This document shows positions 1-15,125 of a DNA stretch of 64,000 nucleotides, one piece after another. Source of the DNA: Streptomyces sp. B21-083 (GTDB lineage: Bacteria > Actinomycetota > Actinomycetes > Streptomycetales > Streptomycetaceae). The position numbers were made by a program, and so were the translations under genes. Numbering within the stretch: the first letter of the stretch is position 1; each line of letters begins with the position of its first letter. The stretch spans positions 1,922,001 through 1,986,000 of the forward strand of contig NZ_JARUND010000001.1 of the NCBI RefSeq assembly GCF_036898825.1, given 5' to 3'. The notes under the pieces were generated by a model. The model saw only the letters and a list, made by a program, of their open reading frames with translations, did not search any database and was not told the origin of the DNA.

Positions 1-56
1 GGGCGGACCGGAGCGAGACCGAGGTGATCTGACCTCGCCCGGCCCGCACCGCGAAC

Positions 57-101
57 GGGCCGGCCGCGTCCAGCGGTGTCACCGCTGGGCGTGGCCGGCC
101 C
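57..101. terminator. Large GC-rich hairpin downstream of the CBM2 membrane protein gene
   Basis: Perfect inverted repeat with 21-bp arms around a 3-nt loop (78-80): outer arms GGGCCGGCC/GGCCGGCCC, then GCGT paired in register, then CCAGCGGT/ACCGCTGG. It lies 20 bp past the stop of the minus-strand gene ending at 121. There is no clear T-run, as is common for actinomycete terminators. Factor-independent termination is inferred from stem strength only. Confidence 0.75.
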
Positions 102-120
102 GGGGCCGTGTGCGAGCGGC

Positions 121-1608
121 TCAGGTCGTGCAGCGGCTGCCGTTCAGGGTGAAGTCGAACGGCTCCTTGTTGCTGCCCTGCCAGCTGGCGAGGAAGCCGA
201 AGGAGACCGTGCCGTCGGCCGCGACGGACCTGTTGTAGTCGGCGGCCGTGGCCGTGACGCGGGCTCCGTCCTGAGTGAAGCTCGCGTCCCACATCTGGCC
301 GACCTGCTGGCCGTCGCGGAAGCTCCAGGCGATGCGCCAGCCGTCGACGGCCTTCGCGGTGGTGACCCTGATGGTGGCCTGGAAACCGTCGGGCCACTCG
401 TTGACGAGGTCGTACTCGGCCTCGCAGGACGCCGGTTCGCTCTCGTCGGGACTCGGTTTCGAGCTCTCGCCCCGCGCGGCGGACGTGGCCGTGCCCTGGG
501 GCTCCGTGTCGGGCTTGTCGGCCGGTGCCGGGGACGCGGCCGGGTCGGACTTCCGGGGGAGCGCGGACGGGGTGGCACCCGCCGGGACGGTGAGGCCGGA
601 CGGCAGGACGGACGCCGGGTCCATCACGGGCTTGCCGTCGGTCACGCCGCCCCGCGCGGCGTCGTCGCCGGAGCCGTCGAACGGCATCAGCGAGACCGTG
701 AGCGCGAGCGCGGAGACGATGACGGCCGCGACCAGGATCGCCGTACGGCCGATGCGCGGGCGCGACTCGCCGATGGTGAGACCGGTGTTGAAGCCGGCCT
801 CGCCGCGTCCGCCGAGCAGGCCCGCCTCGGCCGCGCGGCGGCGCCGTTCCAGGTAGGCGAGCCCGCCCCAGCCGATGACGCCGCCGGCGAGCGCGGCCGG
901 CAGCCCGCCGATCCCGCCGTACAGCCGGAGGCAGGCGGCGGCCTCGGCGCACTCCACGCAGGTCGCGAGGTGCCGGGAGAGGTCCTCGGGGACCTCGGCG
1001 CCCTGCGAGCGGGTGACCGCGTCGAGCAGCCGGGCGTAGCGGCGGCAGTCGGGGCTCATCGGGGTGTCGAGGAGGTTGCGCTGGCAGCGGTCCCTGAACA
1101 GGACGCGTACCTGGGCGAGTTCCTCGGCGGCGCTCTCCGGGTCGAGGCCGAGCCGGCGGGCCACGACGGCCAGCGGCAGCGCCTCCACCTCGGCGAGCCA
1201 GAGCAGGGCGGCGTCCGGTTCCTGCATGTCGCGCAGGGCGCGCAGCGCGAGCGGGCGGCGCAGCGGGGGTCCCACGTACCGGGCGGCCTTGTCGGAGTTG
1301 AGCCACAGCCGCAGGTCGGGGTCGAGATGGTTGCCGTGCCCGGTCTCCTCCCAGGACGTGGCAGTGCTGCGAACCGCCGCCAGCAGGAGGGGTATCCAGG
1401 GCAGGCGGGGTATGCGGCGTCCGGTGTTGCGGGCGCCGAAGTCGGCGGCCCGGGCCGCGTGGATACCGTGCCTGAACGCCTCGGCGGCCAGTTCGGTGCC
1501 GGCGGACGCGCCGGACGTGCACAGGTCGGCGTACGAGAGGACCGCGTCCCAGCACTCGGAGAACAGCGCTGCTTCGGCGGCGTCCTGAGGGGTCGGCAGA
1601 TCTGGCAT
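121..1608 (-). CDS. Membrane protein: sigma-like/zinc-finger N-terminal half, TM segment, C-terminal CBM2 domain
   Basis: 495 aa from the ATG at 1608 (GGAG about 11 nt upstream); an in-frame ATG at 1671 would add 21 residues without a better ribosome site. Residues 10-175 are helical and resemble the region 2/region 4 layout of sigma-70-like proteins. Residues 213-220 hold HxxxCxxC (H213, C217, C220), as in zinc-binding anti-sigma domains. A confident TM segment is at 289-308, with a weaker hydrophobic stretch at 233-252. A Ser/Pro/Thr-rich linker (about 330-394) leads to a CBM2-type module at 395-493, with end cysteines C395 and C493 and several Trp (405, 424, 428, 440, 476). CBM2 modules bind cellulose, chitin or xylan. 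A polysaccharide-sensing role is inference. If both hydrophobic stretches cross the membrane, the CBM would be cytoplasmic, so topology needs testing. Confidence 0.75.
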   Translation of the reverse strand: MPDLPTPQDAAEAALFSECWDAVLSYADLCTSGASAGTELAAEAFRHGIHAARAADFGARNTGRRIPRLPWIPLLLAAVRSTATSWEETGHGNHLDPDLRLWLNSDKAARYVGPPLRRPLALRALRDMQEPDAALLWLAEVEALPLAVVARRLGLDPESAAEELAQVRVLFRDRCQRNLLDTPMSPDCRRYARLLDAVTRSQGAEVPEDLSRHLATCVECAEAAACLRLYGGIGGLPAALAGGVIGWGGLAYLERRRRAAEAGLLGGRGEAGFNTGLTIGESRPRIGRTAILVAAVIVSALALTVSLMPFDGSGDDAARGGVTDGKPVMDPASVLPSGLTVPAGATPSALPRKSDPAASPAPADKPDTEPQGTATSAARGESSKPSPDESEPASCEAEYDLVNEWPDGFQATIRVTTAKAVDGWRIAWSFRDGQQVGQMWDASFTQDGARVTATAADYNRSVAADGTVSFGFLASWQGSNKEPFDFTLNGSRCTT

Positions 1609-1929
1609 ATGGGGGGACTCCAGCATCAACGGCTTGCACACGCCAACGTCAAGGTCAAGATCGAACGTCAACTGACCCTGGGAACAGGGGAGTTGGGGAA
1701 CGTTTCCCAGAACGGAGCCCCGAGCTTTTCACGTATCCCGCACAACTGACAAGCGACGTATTCACATGTCGGCACATGTCAACGCGGCTCGCCGTACGGG
1801 GGTCGTGAGGTGAGCGGAACGACGTGCGGGTTCTCCTGCCCCCATACGGGCCCCGGCGCCGTTCCGTTCAGTTGTTTTCAGTCTTCTCGGCTCGTCTCGG
1901 TCCTTCTCAGCTCTGCTCGGTCCTTCGGC
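1609..1929. other. Intergenic region with promoter of the CBM2 gene and short repeats
   Basis: No gene seen. It contains a 16-bp imperfect palindrome TGGGGAACGTTTCCCA (1694-1709, AACGTT centre), just upstream of the gene read leftward from 1608, a plausible repressor site. Two copies of CACATGTC lie at 1763-1770 and 1773-1780. A 20-bp imperfect tandem repeat (1887-1906 and 1907-1926, shared TCGGTCCTTC) lies right after the radical SAM stop codon. Confidence 0.5.
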
Positions 1930-4646
<2,717 letters not shown>

Positions 4647-4700
4647 CCTCGCGCCGGGTGCGCCGTCAAGTGCGCCGGGACTTTCGTCAGCCCCTTTCCT

Positions 4701-4714
4701 AACCCCTTGTCGAA
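4701..4714. promoter_or_regulatory. Candidate ROK operator (copy 1), AACCCCTTGTCGAA
   Basis: The 14-mer recurs with one change (AACCCCTTGCCGAA) at 6156-6169, before the sugar ABC operon. This copy is 93 bp before the ROK start at 4807. One copy before the regulator and one before its neighbour operon is the pattern expected of a shared regulatory site. Binding is inferred. Confidence 0.4.
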
Positions 4715-4806
4715 CCTCCCCCGCTGCCCATAGCCTTGCGCCGCGCCGGTGCCGTCGTGCCCCGGGCTGTCCGCACTGAGGTCCGCACGGCGAGGGGGCA
4801 TGCCCG

Positions 4807-6045
4807 GTGGTGAAGCGCACATCGCGTGACATCCGCACCACGAACCGCTACGAGGTACTGCGCCAGATCATCGCCCAGTCCCCCACGTCCCGGCAGGAGC
4901 TGGCCGCCGCCACCGGGCTCAGCCTGGCGACGGTGGCCACGCTGGTCGGGGAGCTCATCGACCTGCGGATGCTGACCGAGGTCGGCTTCGAGGACTCGGC
5001 GGGCGGACGCCCGAGGGGCCTCGTGGCCATCAACGCGACGGGCGGCGCCCTGATCGGCGTCGACATCGCGGAGACCTACGTCCGGGTCGAGCTGTTCGAC
5101 CTGGGGCTGAACGTACTGGCCCGCGCCGCCGAGCACATGCGCCCCGGCGAGAGCCGCCCCGAGCAGGTGGTCGGGCACGTCACCACGGCCGTCGGCTCCG
5201 TGGTCGCGCAGGCCGGCATCGAGGGCGCTCGGGTACTGGGCGTCGGGGTGAGCGTGCCGGGGCAGGTGGACCGGGTCACCGGTATCGCCGAGTACGCGCC
5301 GAACTGGGACTGGCACGACGTACCCCTCCTCGACCTGCTCACCGAGCACATCGCCTATCCGCTGTACCTCGACAACCCGCTGCGCGCCTGCGCGGTGGCC
5401 GAGCTGTGGTTCGGGGCCGTACGCGGACATGGCAACGCTGTCGTGGTGAACCTCGGGACGGGCGTCGGCGCCGGCCTGGTGATCGGCGGCGCGGTGCACC
5501 GGGGGGTCAGCAACAGCGCCGGGGAATGGGGGCACACGACCCTCGTCCTGGACGGGCGGCCCTGTCACTGCGGCAACCACGGCTGCGTCGAGACGTATGT
5601 CGGCGCGCCGGGGATCATGCTGAACCTGGCGGAGCTGGACCCGGGTGGCGCGCTGCTGCATCCCGACGACCAGACGGCGACCGTCGACGCGCTGGCCCGT
5701 GGGGTCGCCGCCGGCGATCCGGTGGCCGTCAGGGTGGTCCGGGACATGGCTCGTTATCTGGGCGCGAGCATCTCCGATCTGGTCAATCTGCTCAACCCCG
5801 AGATCGTCGTGCTGAGCAGCTGGGTCGCGGCCACGCTCGGCGAGCCGCTGGTCACCGAAGTGCGCGAGGCCGTGGCCCGGCACGCACTGAAACGGCCCCT
5901 GGCGGCCACCGAGATCGTCCTGTCCCCCATCCCGGGAGACCCGGTGTGTCTGGGCGCGGCGACCTTCGCGCTCGAAGGCGCGCTGTCCCTGGTCACCCAG
6001 CGGTCGTCGACCGCCAGGCGCGGTGGCCCGATACCGCTGAAATAG
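4807..6045 (+). CDS. ROK-family transcriptional repressor
   Basis: 412 aa. GTG at 4807; the adjacent GTG at 4810 is equally possible. Residues 10-65 form a winged helix-turn-helix with SRQELAAATGLSLATVATLV as the recognition segment. The rest is a ROK sugar-kinase-like domain: LIGVDIAETYVRVELFD (phosphate loop 1), VVVNLGTGVGAGLVIGG (sugar/phosphate 2), EWGHTTL, and the zinc-binding CHCGNHGCVETY motif. ROK repressors bind DNA until a sugar or sugar phosphate occupies the C-terminal domain. It lies directly upstream of and co-oriented with a sugar ABC importer and GH2 beta-galactosidase, so control of that operon, with a galactoside or its product as inducer, is the simplest inference. Confidence 0.9.
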   Translation: MVKRTSRDIRTTNRYEVLRQIIAQSPTSRQELAAATGLSLATVATLVGELIDLRMLTEVGFEDSAGGRPRGLVAINATGGALIGVDIAETYVRVELFDLGLNVLARAAEHMRPGESRPEQVVGHVTTAVGSVVAQAGIEGARVLGVGVSVPGQVDRVTGIAEYAPNWDWHDVPLLDLLTEHIAYPLYLDNPLRACAVAELWFGAVRGHGNAVVVNLGTGVGAGLVIGGAVHRGVSNSAGEWGHTTLVLDGRPCHCGNHGCVETYVGAPGIMLNLAELDPGGALLHPDDQTATVDALARGVAAGDPVAVRVVRDMARYLGASISDLVNLLNPEIVVLSSWVAATLGEPLVTEVREAVARHALKRPLAATEIVLSPIPGDPVCLGAATFALEGALSLVTQRSSTARRGGPIPLK

Positions 6046-6155
6046 GTCTGGACCAATCCCCAACCACCCCCGCGCGAACCGCCGTTCAGGCCGTCCGCCA
6101 ATGTGTCGTGTCCGAAATCCCGAACGCTCCGCAACGTTTCGAACGGGCTTCGTCC

Positions 6156-6169
6156 AACCCCTTGCCGAA
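6156..6169. promoter_or_regulatory. Candidate ROK operator (copy 2), AACCCCTTGCCGAA
   Basis: Matches 13 of 14 bases of the site at 4701-4714. It lies 99 bp before the sugar-binding lipoprotein start at 6268 and is followed by a second GCCGAAGG half-copy (6175-6182). The 222-bp gap 6046-6267 also holds the TTTCGAACGGG region at 6138-6148. Confidence 0.4.
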
Positions 6170-6267
6170 GGCTTAGCCGAAGGTTAACGTCCGCCTCCGC
6201 AACCTCATTTAAGCCATCTGGCGCTGAAGCGACAGGGCCGCAGCCGTACTCGAGACAAGGACGTCAC

Positions 6268-7530
6268 ATGTCGGCATTGAGCAACAGCAACTGGGACCGC
6301 CGGAACGTTCTGCGGGCCGCCATGGGCCTGGCCGCAGCCGGCGGACTGACCGCGTGCGGCGGGAACAACGGCCGCAGCGGCGGGGGGTCGGGCGACTCGC
6401 TCGTCCAGTACTTCCACGCGTACGGCGAGGCCGGCACCGAGCAGGCCATCAAGAAGTACGCCAAGGCCTACAAGGGCGCCAACGTGTCCACGCAGTGGAT
6501 CACCGGCTCCAACTTCGAACAGAAGCTGTTCGCCGCGCTGCTCACCAAGAACGCACCCGACGTCTTCGAGTTCCACCCGCAGATCCAGCTCATCAAGAGC
6601 GGCCAGGTGGCGGACCTGTCGGACATCATCAACCCGGTCAAGGACGACTTCAACCAGGCCGACATCACGTCCCACACGGTCGACGGCAAGATATACGGCG
6701 TCCGGATGATCGACGACCCACAGTTCTTCTTCTACCGACCCTCGCTCTTCGCGAAGGCCAAGGTCGAGGTGCCGACCACGCTGGAGGAGCTGATCGAGGT
6801 CTCCGCCAAGCTGAAGACCAACAAGATCAAGGGCGCCTACCTCGGCAACGACCTCACCCCGGTCCAGAGCAACCTGATCTGGTCGGCCGGCGCCGACACC
6901 CTCACCGCGGACAACAAGCCCGCCTTCAACACGGACGGCGTCGCGGAGGGACTGAAGCAGCTGCGGACCCTGTTCACCAGCGGCAACCTGCTGCTCGGCG
7001 CCCCCACCGACTGGTGGGACCCCTCGGCCTTCATCCAGGGCCTGACGGCGATCCAGTGGTGCGGCATGTGGGCCATGCCGGCCATGCAGCAGGCGCTCGG
7101 CGACGACATCGGCATCTTCCCCTTCCCGAAGGTCGGATCCGCCGGCAAGCAGTCGGTCACCAACGGCGGCTGGTCGATGTTCGTCAACGCCAAGGGCAAG
7201 AACGTCGAGGCGGCCAAGGAATACGTGAAGTGGCTGTGGATCGACCAGAAGGAGTACCAGGAGGACTGGGCCACCTCCTACGGCTTCCACATCCCGCCGC
7301 GCACCTCGATCGCCCAGACCGCCACCAAGCTCAAGACCGGCCTGCCGGCCGAAGGCGTCAAGCTGTTCAACGAGTTCGGCCACTTCGACAACATCGGCTG
7401 GACCCAGGCCATGATCTCGTCGGTCAACGACGTGATGGCCAACTGCGTACGCAAGAACGACGACCCGAAGGCCCAGCTCGACGCCTGCGAGAAGAAGGTC
7501 GACACCGAACTCAAGAAGCTCTTCGGATAG
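6268..7530 (+). CDS. Extracellular sugar-binding lipoprotein of ABC importer
   Basis: 420 aa from the ATG at 6268; the in-frame upstream extension to 6103 is non-coding in composition. The leader has a twin arginine (RR at 11-12), a hydrophobic stretch and lipobox LTAC with Cys30, so it is probably a lipoprotein on the outer face of the membrane. The remainder has the solute-binding protein family 1 fold pattern (for example DVFEFHPQIQLIKSGQVADLS and NGGWSMFVNAKGKN). It delivers a mono- or oligosaccharide to the two permeases that follow (20 bp and then overlapping). No ATPase gene is present; Streptomyces importers of this class commonly share the MsiK ATPase encoded elsewhere. The downstream beta-galactosidase suggests a beta-galactoside cargo (inference). 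Confidence 0.9.
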   Translation: MSALSNSNWDRRNVLRAAMGLAAAGGLTACGGNNGRSGGGSGDSLVQYFHAYGEAGTEQAIKKYAKAYKGANVSTQWITGSNFEQKLFAALLTKNAPDVFEFHPQIQLIKSGQVADLSDIINPVKDDFNQADITSHTVDGKIYGVRMIDDPQFFFYRPSLFAKAKVEVPTTLEELIEVSAKLKTNKIKGAYLGNDLTPVQSNLIWSAGADTLTADNKPAFNTDGVAEGLKQLRTLFTSGNLLLGAPTDWWDPSAFIQGLTAIQWCGMWAMPAMQQALGDDIGIFPFPKVGSAGKQSVTNGGWSMFVNAKGKNVEAAKEYVKWLWIDQKEYQEDWATSYGFHIPPRTSIAQTATKLKTGLPAEGVKLFNEFGHFDNIGWTQAMISSVNDVMANCVRKNDDPKAQLDACEKKVDTELKKLFG

Positions 7531-7550
7531 ACCACCGGACGGACTGCGAA

Positions 7551-8512
7551 ATGTCGACCACCACCACGCGCGGGGTCGCCCAGCCCGCCTCGGCCAAGGT
7601 CTCCAAAGACCGGCCGCGGCGGGGCCTGCGGGCGAGCAGCACCTTCAACTTCTGGCTCTTCACCGCGCCCTTCCTCATCGGCCTGATCGTCTTCGTCTTC
7701 GTGCCCATCGGCTGGAGCATCTATCTCAGCTTCTTCGAGGCACGCTTCACCGTCACGCCCAGCGACTTCGTCGGCTTCGAGAACTACAAGCAGGTCCTGA
7801 CCGACGTCGACTTCCTGAACTCACTGGTCACGTTCAGCGTGTTCGCGGCGTTCATCGTGCCGACCACCTGGGCCTTCTCACTGGGCCTGGCACTGCTGGT
7901 GAACCGGCTGCGGTTCATGCGTGCGTTCTTCCGGTCGGTCTTCTTCCTGCCCACGGCGGTCAGCTATGTCGCCGCCTCGCTGATCTGGAAGATGTCCCTC
8001 TTCAACGGCGTCCGTTTCGGCCTCGCCAACACCGTCATCGGCTGGTTCGGCGTCGACAACATCGCCTGGCTCGCGTCCCCGGATCCGCCCTGGTACTGGC
8101 TGGTCATCGTGACCGTACGACTGTGGCTCCAGTCGGGCTTCTACATGATCCTGTTCATCGCGGCGCTGCAGAACATCCCGCGTGAGCTGTACGAGGCCGC
8201 CTCCATCGACGGCGCCAAGCCCGGCTGGCAGACCTTCCGCTACATCACGCTGCCCCAGTTGAGGGCGACGTCGACCGCGGTGATCCTGCTCCTGCTGGTC
8301 GCCGCCTACCAGGCCTTCGACGAGTTCTTCAACCTGCTCTCCAAAGCCACCTGGGGACAGCCCCCGCTGGTCGAGCTCTACAAGATGGCCCTCGGTGAGA
8401 ACCAGAACTACGGCGCGGGCAGCGCGGGCGCTGTCGTGCTGACGATGCTGATCTGCGTCGTGACCCTGTTGCAGGGCAAGATCATGGGCTTCGGAAGGGG
8501 TGAGGAGGGCAA

Positions 8513-8516
<4 letters not shown>
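7551..8516 (+). CDS. Sugar ABC transporter permease (MalF type)
   Basis: 321 aa from the ATG at 7551; the frame is open far upstream (to 6354) only as an overlap with the lipoprotein gene. About six TM segments, the first at residues 33-55 (WLFTAPFLIGLIVFVFVPIG). The cytoplasmic EAA loop is visible as YEAASIDGAKPGWQTFRYI, which docks the ATPase. Its stop overlaps the next gene by 4 bp (GTGA), giving translational coupling. It acts with the lipoprotein and the second permease in importing a sugar. Confidence 0.92.
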
Positions 8517-12359
<3,843 letters not shown>

Positions 12360-12391
12360 GACTTCATCAACTCACCTACATCGGGGGTTCG

Positions 12392-13405
12392 TTGAGCGGC
12401 AATATCGAGGTCCGGGGCCTGTCCCGGACCTTCCACACCACAGTGCGGCGTCCCGGTTTCACCGGGGCGCTGCGCTCCCTCGTCCAGCCGGAGCGCGTCT
12501 CGAAGGACGCCGTCTCCGACATCACCTTCGACGTGGCGCCGGGCGAACTCCTCGCCCTTCTCGGGCCGAACGGCGCCGGCAAGTCGACGACCATCAAGAT
12601 GCTCACCGGCATCCTCACCCCCACCTCCGGCGAGGCACGCGTCGCCGGGGTGGTGCCCTACCTGGACCGCGAGCGCAACGCCCGCAACATCGGGGCGGTG
12701 TTCGGCCAGCGCACCCAGCTCTGGTGGGACCTGCCGGTGCGCGAGTCGTTCTCGATCCTGCGGGACATCTACGAGATACCGAAGGCCGAACACGCCGTAC
12801 GGCTGCAGGAGTTCGACGACCTGCTGGAGCTGTCCACGTTCTGGGACACCCGCGTACGGCATCTGTCGCTGGGCCAGCGGGTGCGCTGCGACCTGGCGGC
12901 GGCGCTGCTGCACGATCCGCGGGTGGTGTTCCTCGACGAGCCCACCATCGGCATGGACGTGGTCGTGAAGGAGCAGGTGCGGGAGTTCCTGCGCCACCAG
13001 GTCGAGGAGCGCGGCCGGACCGTGCTGCTGACCACCCACGACATGACGGAGGTCGAGCGGCTCGCCGAGCGGGTCGTCCTCGTCAACCACGGCCGGCTCG
13101 TGCTGGACGGCACGCTGGACGAGATCAAGAAGAGGTTCGGCTCCACCTGGCAGGTCCGGGCCACCCTGTCGGACCCGCACGCGGAGGTCGAGGCCCTCCC
13201 GGGCATCGCGCTGCTCCGGCGCGAAGGCCCCCAGGTGGTCTTCGGCCCCGACGGTCCGGCCGCCCCCACGGTCCACCAGGCGCTCAAGCGGGTCATCGAG
13301 CGGTACGAGGTGACGGACATCGCCCTCGACGAGGCCGACCTGGAGGACGTGATGCGCGCCGCCTACGTCCAGGCCGAGATACCCGAGTCACGCGGGGGCG
13401 GCTGA
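12392..13405 (+). CDS. ABC-2 type transporter ATP-binding protein
   Basis: 337 aa, starting at the TTG of 12392 (ATCGGGGG just upstream), 32 bp after the GH2 stop; no ATG or GTG in this frame fits the family start better. Walker A is GPNGAGKST (about residue 58), signature LSLGQRVRCD, Walker B VVFLDEPTIGMD, then a TTHDM switch. The C-terminal extension (about 245-337) is as in the ATPases that pair with DUF990-type permeases. It powers the two permeases encoded immediately downstream (1- and 3-bp gaps). Cargo unknown; the closest families include export and possibly import of antibiotics or other small molecules. Placement after lacZ may be chance or read-through. Confidence 0.88.
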   Translation: MSGNIEVRGLSRTFHTTVRRPGFTGALRSLVQPERVSKDAVSDITFDVAPGELLALLGPNGAGKSTTIKMLTGILTPTSGEARVAGVVPYLDRERNARNIGAVFGQRTQLWWDLPVRESFSILRDIYEIPKAEHAVRLQEFDDLLELSTFWDTRVRHLSLGQRVRCDLAAALLHDPRVVFLDEPTIGMDVVVKEQVREFLRHQVEERGRTVLLTTHDMTEVERLAERVVLVNHGRLVLDGTLDEIKKRFGSTWQVRATLSDPHAEVEALPGIALLRREGPQVVFGPDGPAAPTVHQALKRVIERYEVTDIALDEADLEDVMRAAYVQAEIPESRGGG

Positions 13406-13406
13406 C

Positions 13407-14210
13407 ATGGCCGTTCTGCACGCCTGGCGGTCCGCCAGGGTCACCCCGCTCGGTGAGCTGCACGCCCCGCCCCGGATGACCGCCGCCCTGGTCCGGCTGA
13501 CCGTCCAGGTGGTCCTGGTCGCGTCCCTGTGGACCGGCCTGTACGAGCAGACCGGTACGACGGCCGGCCTCACCCGCGAGCAGGCGGTGACGTACGCCGT
13601 CATGGCCGTACTTGCCTCCCGGCTGCGGGAGTTGGACCAGTACGCGGGCCGGGACACCGTGCTCCAGCACATGCACTTCGGCACGATCGTGTACTGGTAC
13701 CTGCGCCCGCTGCCGCCCCAGCGCTACTACGCGCTGCGGGCGCTGGGCGAGCAGTTGTACGGGCTGGCGTGGGCGCTGGCCGGGTTCGCGCTCTGTCTGG
13801 CCGTCGGGGTGGTCCAGCCCCCAGAATCGGCCGCCGTGGCCGGGGTGTTCGCGCTCAGTCTGCTGCTCGGCCAGCTGGTCCTGTACTACGTCATGCTCGT
13901 CATCGACCAGCTGTGCTTCTGGACACTGCGCAACGGCGCCGCGATGCTCATCCTGATCTTCGCGCAGAACCTGCTGTCCGGGGTGTACGCACCGCTGTGG
14001 TTCTTCCCGGACTGGTTCATCACCCTCAGCTCCTTCCTGCCCTTCCAGGCCACGCTGAGCGTACCGCTGTCGCTGTACGTGGGGCGTGTCCCGCTCTCCG
14101 ACGCCGCTTTCCAGCTCTCCGTCCAGGCCGGCTGGATCGTCGTACTGGCCCTGTTCACCCGGTTTCTGTGGCGGCGGGCCGCCCTCCGAGTCGTCTCCCA
14201 GGGAGGCTGA
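13407..14210 (+). CDS. ABC-2 type transporter permease subunit 1
   Basis: 267 aa with about six TM segments, starting 1 bp after the ATPase stop. The family is the ABC-2 group found as ATPase plus two dissimilar permeases (DUF990-like). Visible features are a long first cytoplasmic helix and polar FFPDWFITLSSFLPFQATL between the last TM helices, typical of the group. It forms a heterodimer with the next gene product. Substrate unknown. Confidence 0.82.
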   Translation: MAVLHAWRSARVTPLGELHAPPRMTAALVRLTVQVVLVASLWTGLYEQTGTTAGLTREQAVTYAVMAVLASRLRELDQYAGRDTVLQHMHFGTIVYWYLRPLPPQRYYALRALGEQLYGLAWALAGFALCLAVGVVQPPESAAVAGVFALSLLLGQLVLYYVMLVIDQLCFWTLRNGAAMLILIFAQNLLSGVYAPLWFFPDWFITLSSFLPFQATLSVPLSLYVGRVPLSDAAFQLSVQAGWIVVLALFTRFLWRRAALRVVSQGG

Positions 14211-14213
14211 GCC

Positions 14214-15014
14214 GTGAACGGCGTACGTATCGCGTGGCGCATCACGCGCCTCAACTTCCGTGCCCAGCTGGAGTACCGCTCCGAGTTCCTGATGATGATC
14301 GCCATCGGCGCCGTCTGGCAGGTGTCGGTGATCGTGTTCGCGACGGTGCTGCTGACCCGGTTCGCCGGGATGGGCGGCTGGGACAGCTCGGAGGTGCTGC
14401 TGATCCCGGCGACCCGGATGCTGGCCCACGGCATCTTCGTGCTGTTCCTCGGGCGGATGCACGGCATCGGCCGGAGCATCCAGGAGGGGGCGATCGACAC
14501 CTATCTGGTCCGTCCGATGCCGGTGTTCCGCCAGGTCCAGCTGTCCGTCTTCCCCACCAACGCCATCGGCGACCTGACGGTGGCCGCGGGTCTGATGGCG
14601 GGCGCGCTCTCCCGCAGCGACCTGGACTGGACGGCGGGCCGCATCACGTACCTGGTGGTCTGCGTCCTCGGCGGAATGCTCCTGGAGGCGGCCCTGTTCA
14701 CGGCAGTGGCCTGCGCCTCGCTGCGTTTCCCCGCCGCCGACTACTGGGGGCGCTGGCTGGAGGAACTGCTCGGCACGTTCGGCAGCTATCCGCTCAACGT
14801 GCTGCCGAAGGCGGTGAGCGGGTTCCTCACCTTCGGTCTGCCGCTCGCGTTCGTCGCGTACTTCCCGGCGGCGGTACTGACCGGCCACGGACACGACACG
14901 GGCGTGCCGTACTGGCTGGCGGCGGCCTCGCCGCTGCTGGGGGTGGTGGCGTTCCTGGGGGCGCGGCTGCTGTGGCGGTGGAGCCTCGGGCACTACACGG
15001 GCGTGAACGGCTGA
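14214..15014 (+). CDS. ABC-2 type transporter permease subunit 2
   Basis: 266 aa, GTG start at 14214 with GGGAGG (14201-14206) in the tail of the preceding gene. Six TM segments, N-terminal RIAWRITRLNFRAQLEYR amphipathic stretch and a LVRPMPVFRQ cytoplasmic loop typical of DUF990 permeases. Third gene of the ATPase-permease-permease set. A 111-bp gap separates it from the next gene, so the transcript probably ends here. Confidence 0.82.
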   Translation: MNGVRIAWRITRLNFRAQLEYRSEFLMMIAIGAVWQVSVIVFATVLLTRFAGMGGWDSSEVLLIPATRMLAHGIFVLFLGRMHGIGRSIQEGAIDTYLVRPMPVFRQVQLSVFPTNAIGDLTVAAGLMAGALSRSDLDWTAGRITYLVVCVLGGMLLEAALFTAVACASLRFPAADYWGRWLEELLGTFGSYPLNVLPKAVSGFLTFGLPLAFVAYFPAAVLTGHGHDTGVPYWLAAASPLLGVVAFLGARLLWRWSLGHYTGVNG

Positions 15015-15125
15015 ACACGGCCCGTCGGTCACTCACTGTTCCCCCAACAGCTCCTGTCCAGCACACTGTTGGCCCCCGAACCTGAGCAGTGTTCGCCTTC
15101 CACCCCCCATGGAGACACCCCCACC

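Noticed and set aside
76..1749. 557-aa plus-strand frame opposite the CBM2 gene, and similar long antisense frames (1810-3366, 48536-50767, 62027-63934)
   Set aside because: Compositional shadows of real genes in very high GC DNA: Gly/Arg/Ala-rich translations without domains or ribosome sites.
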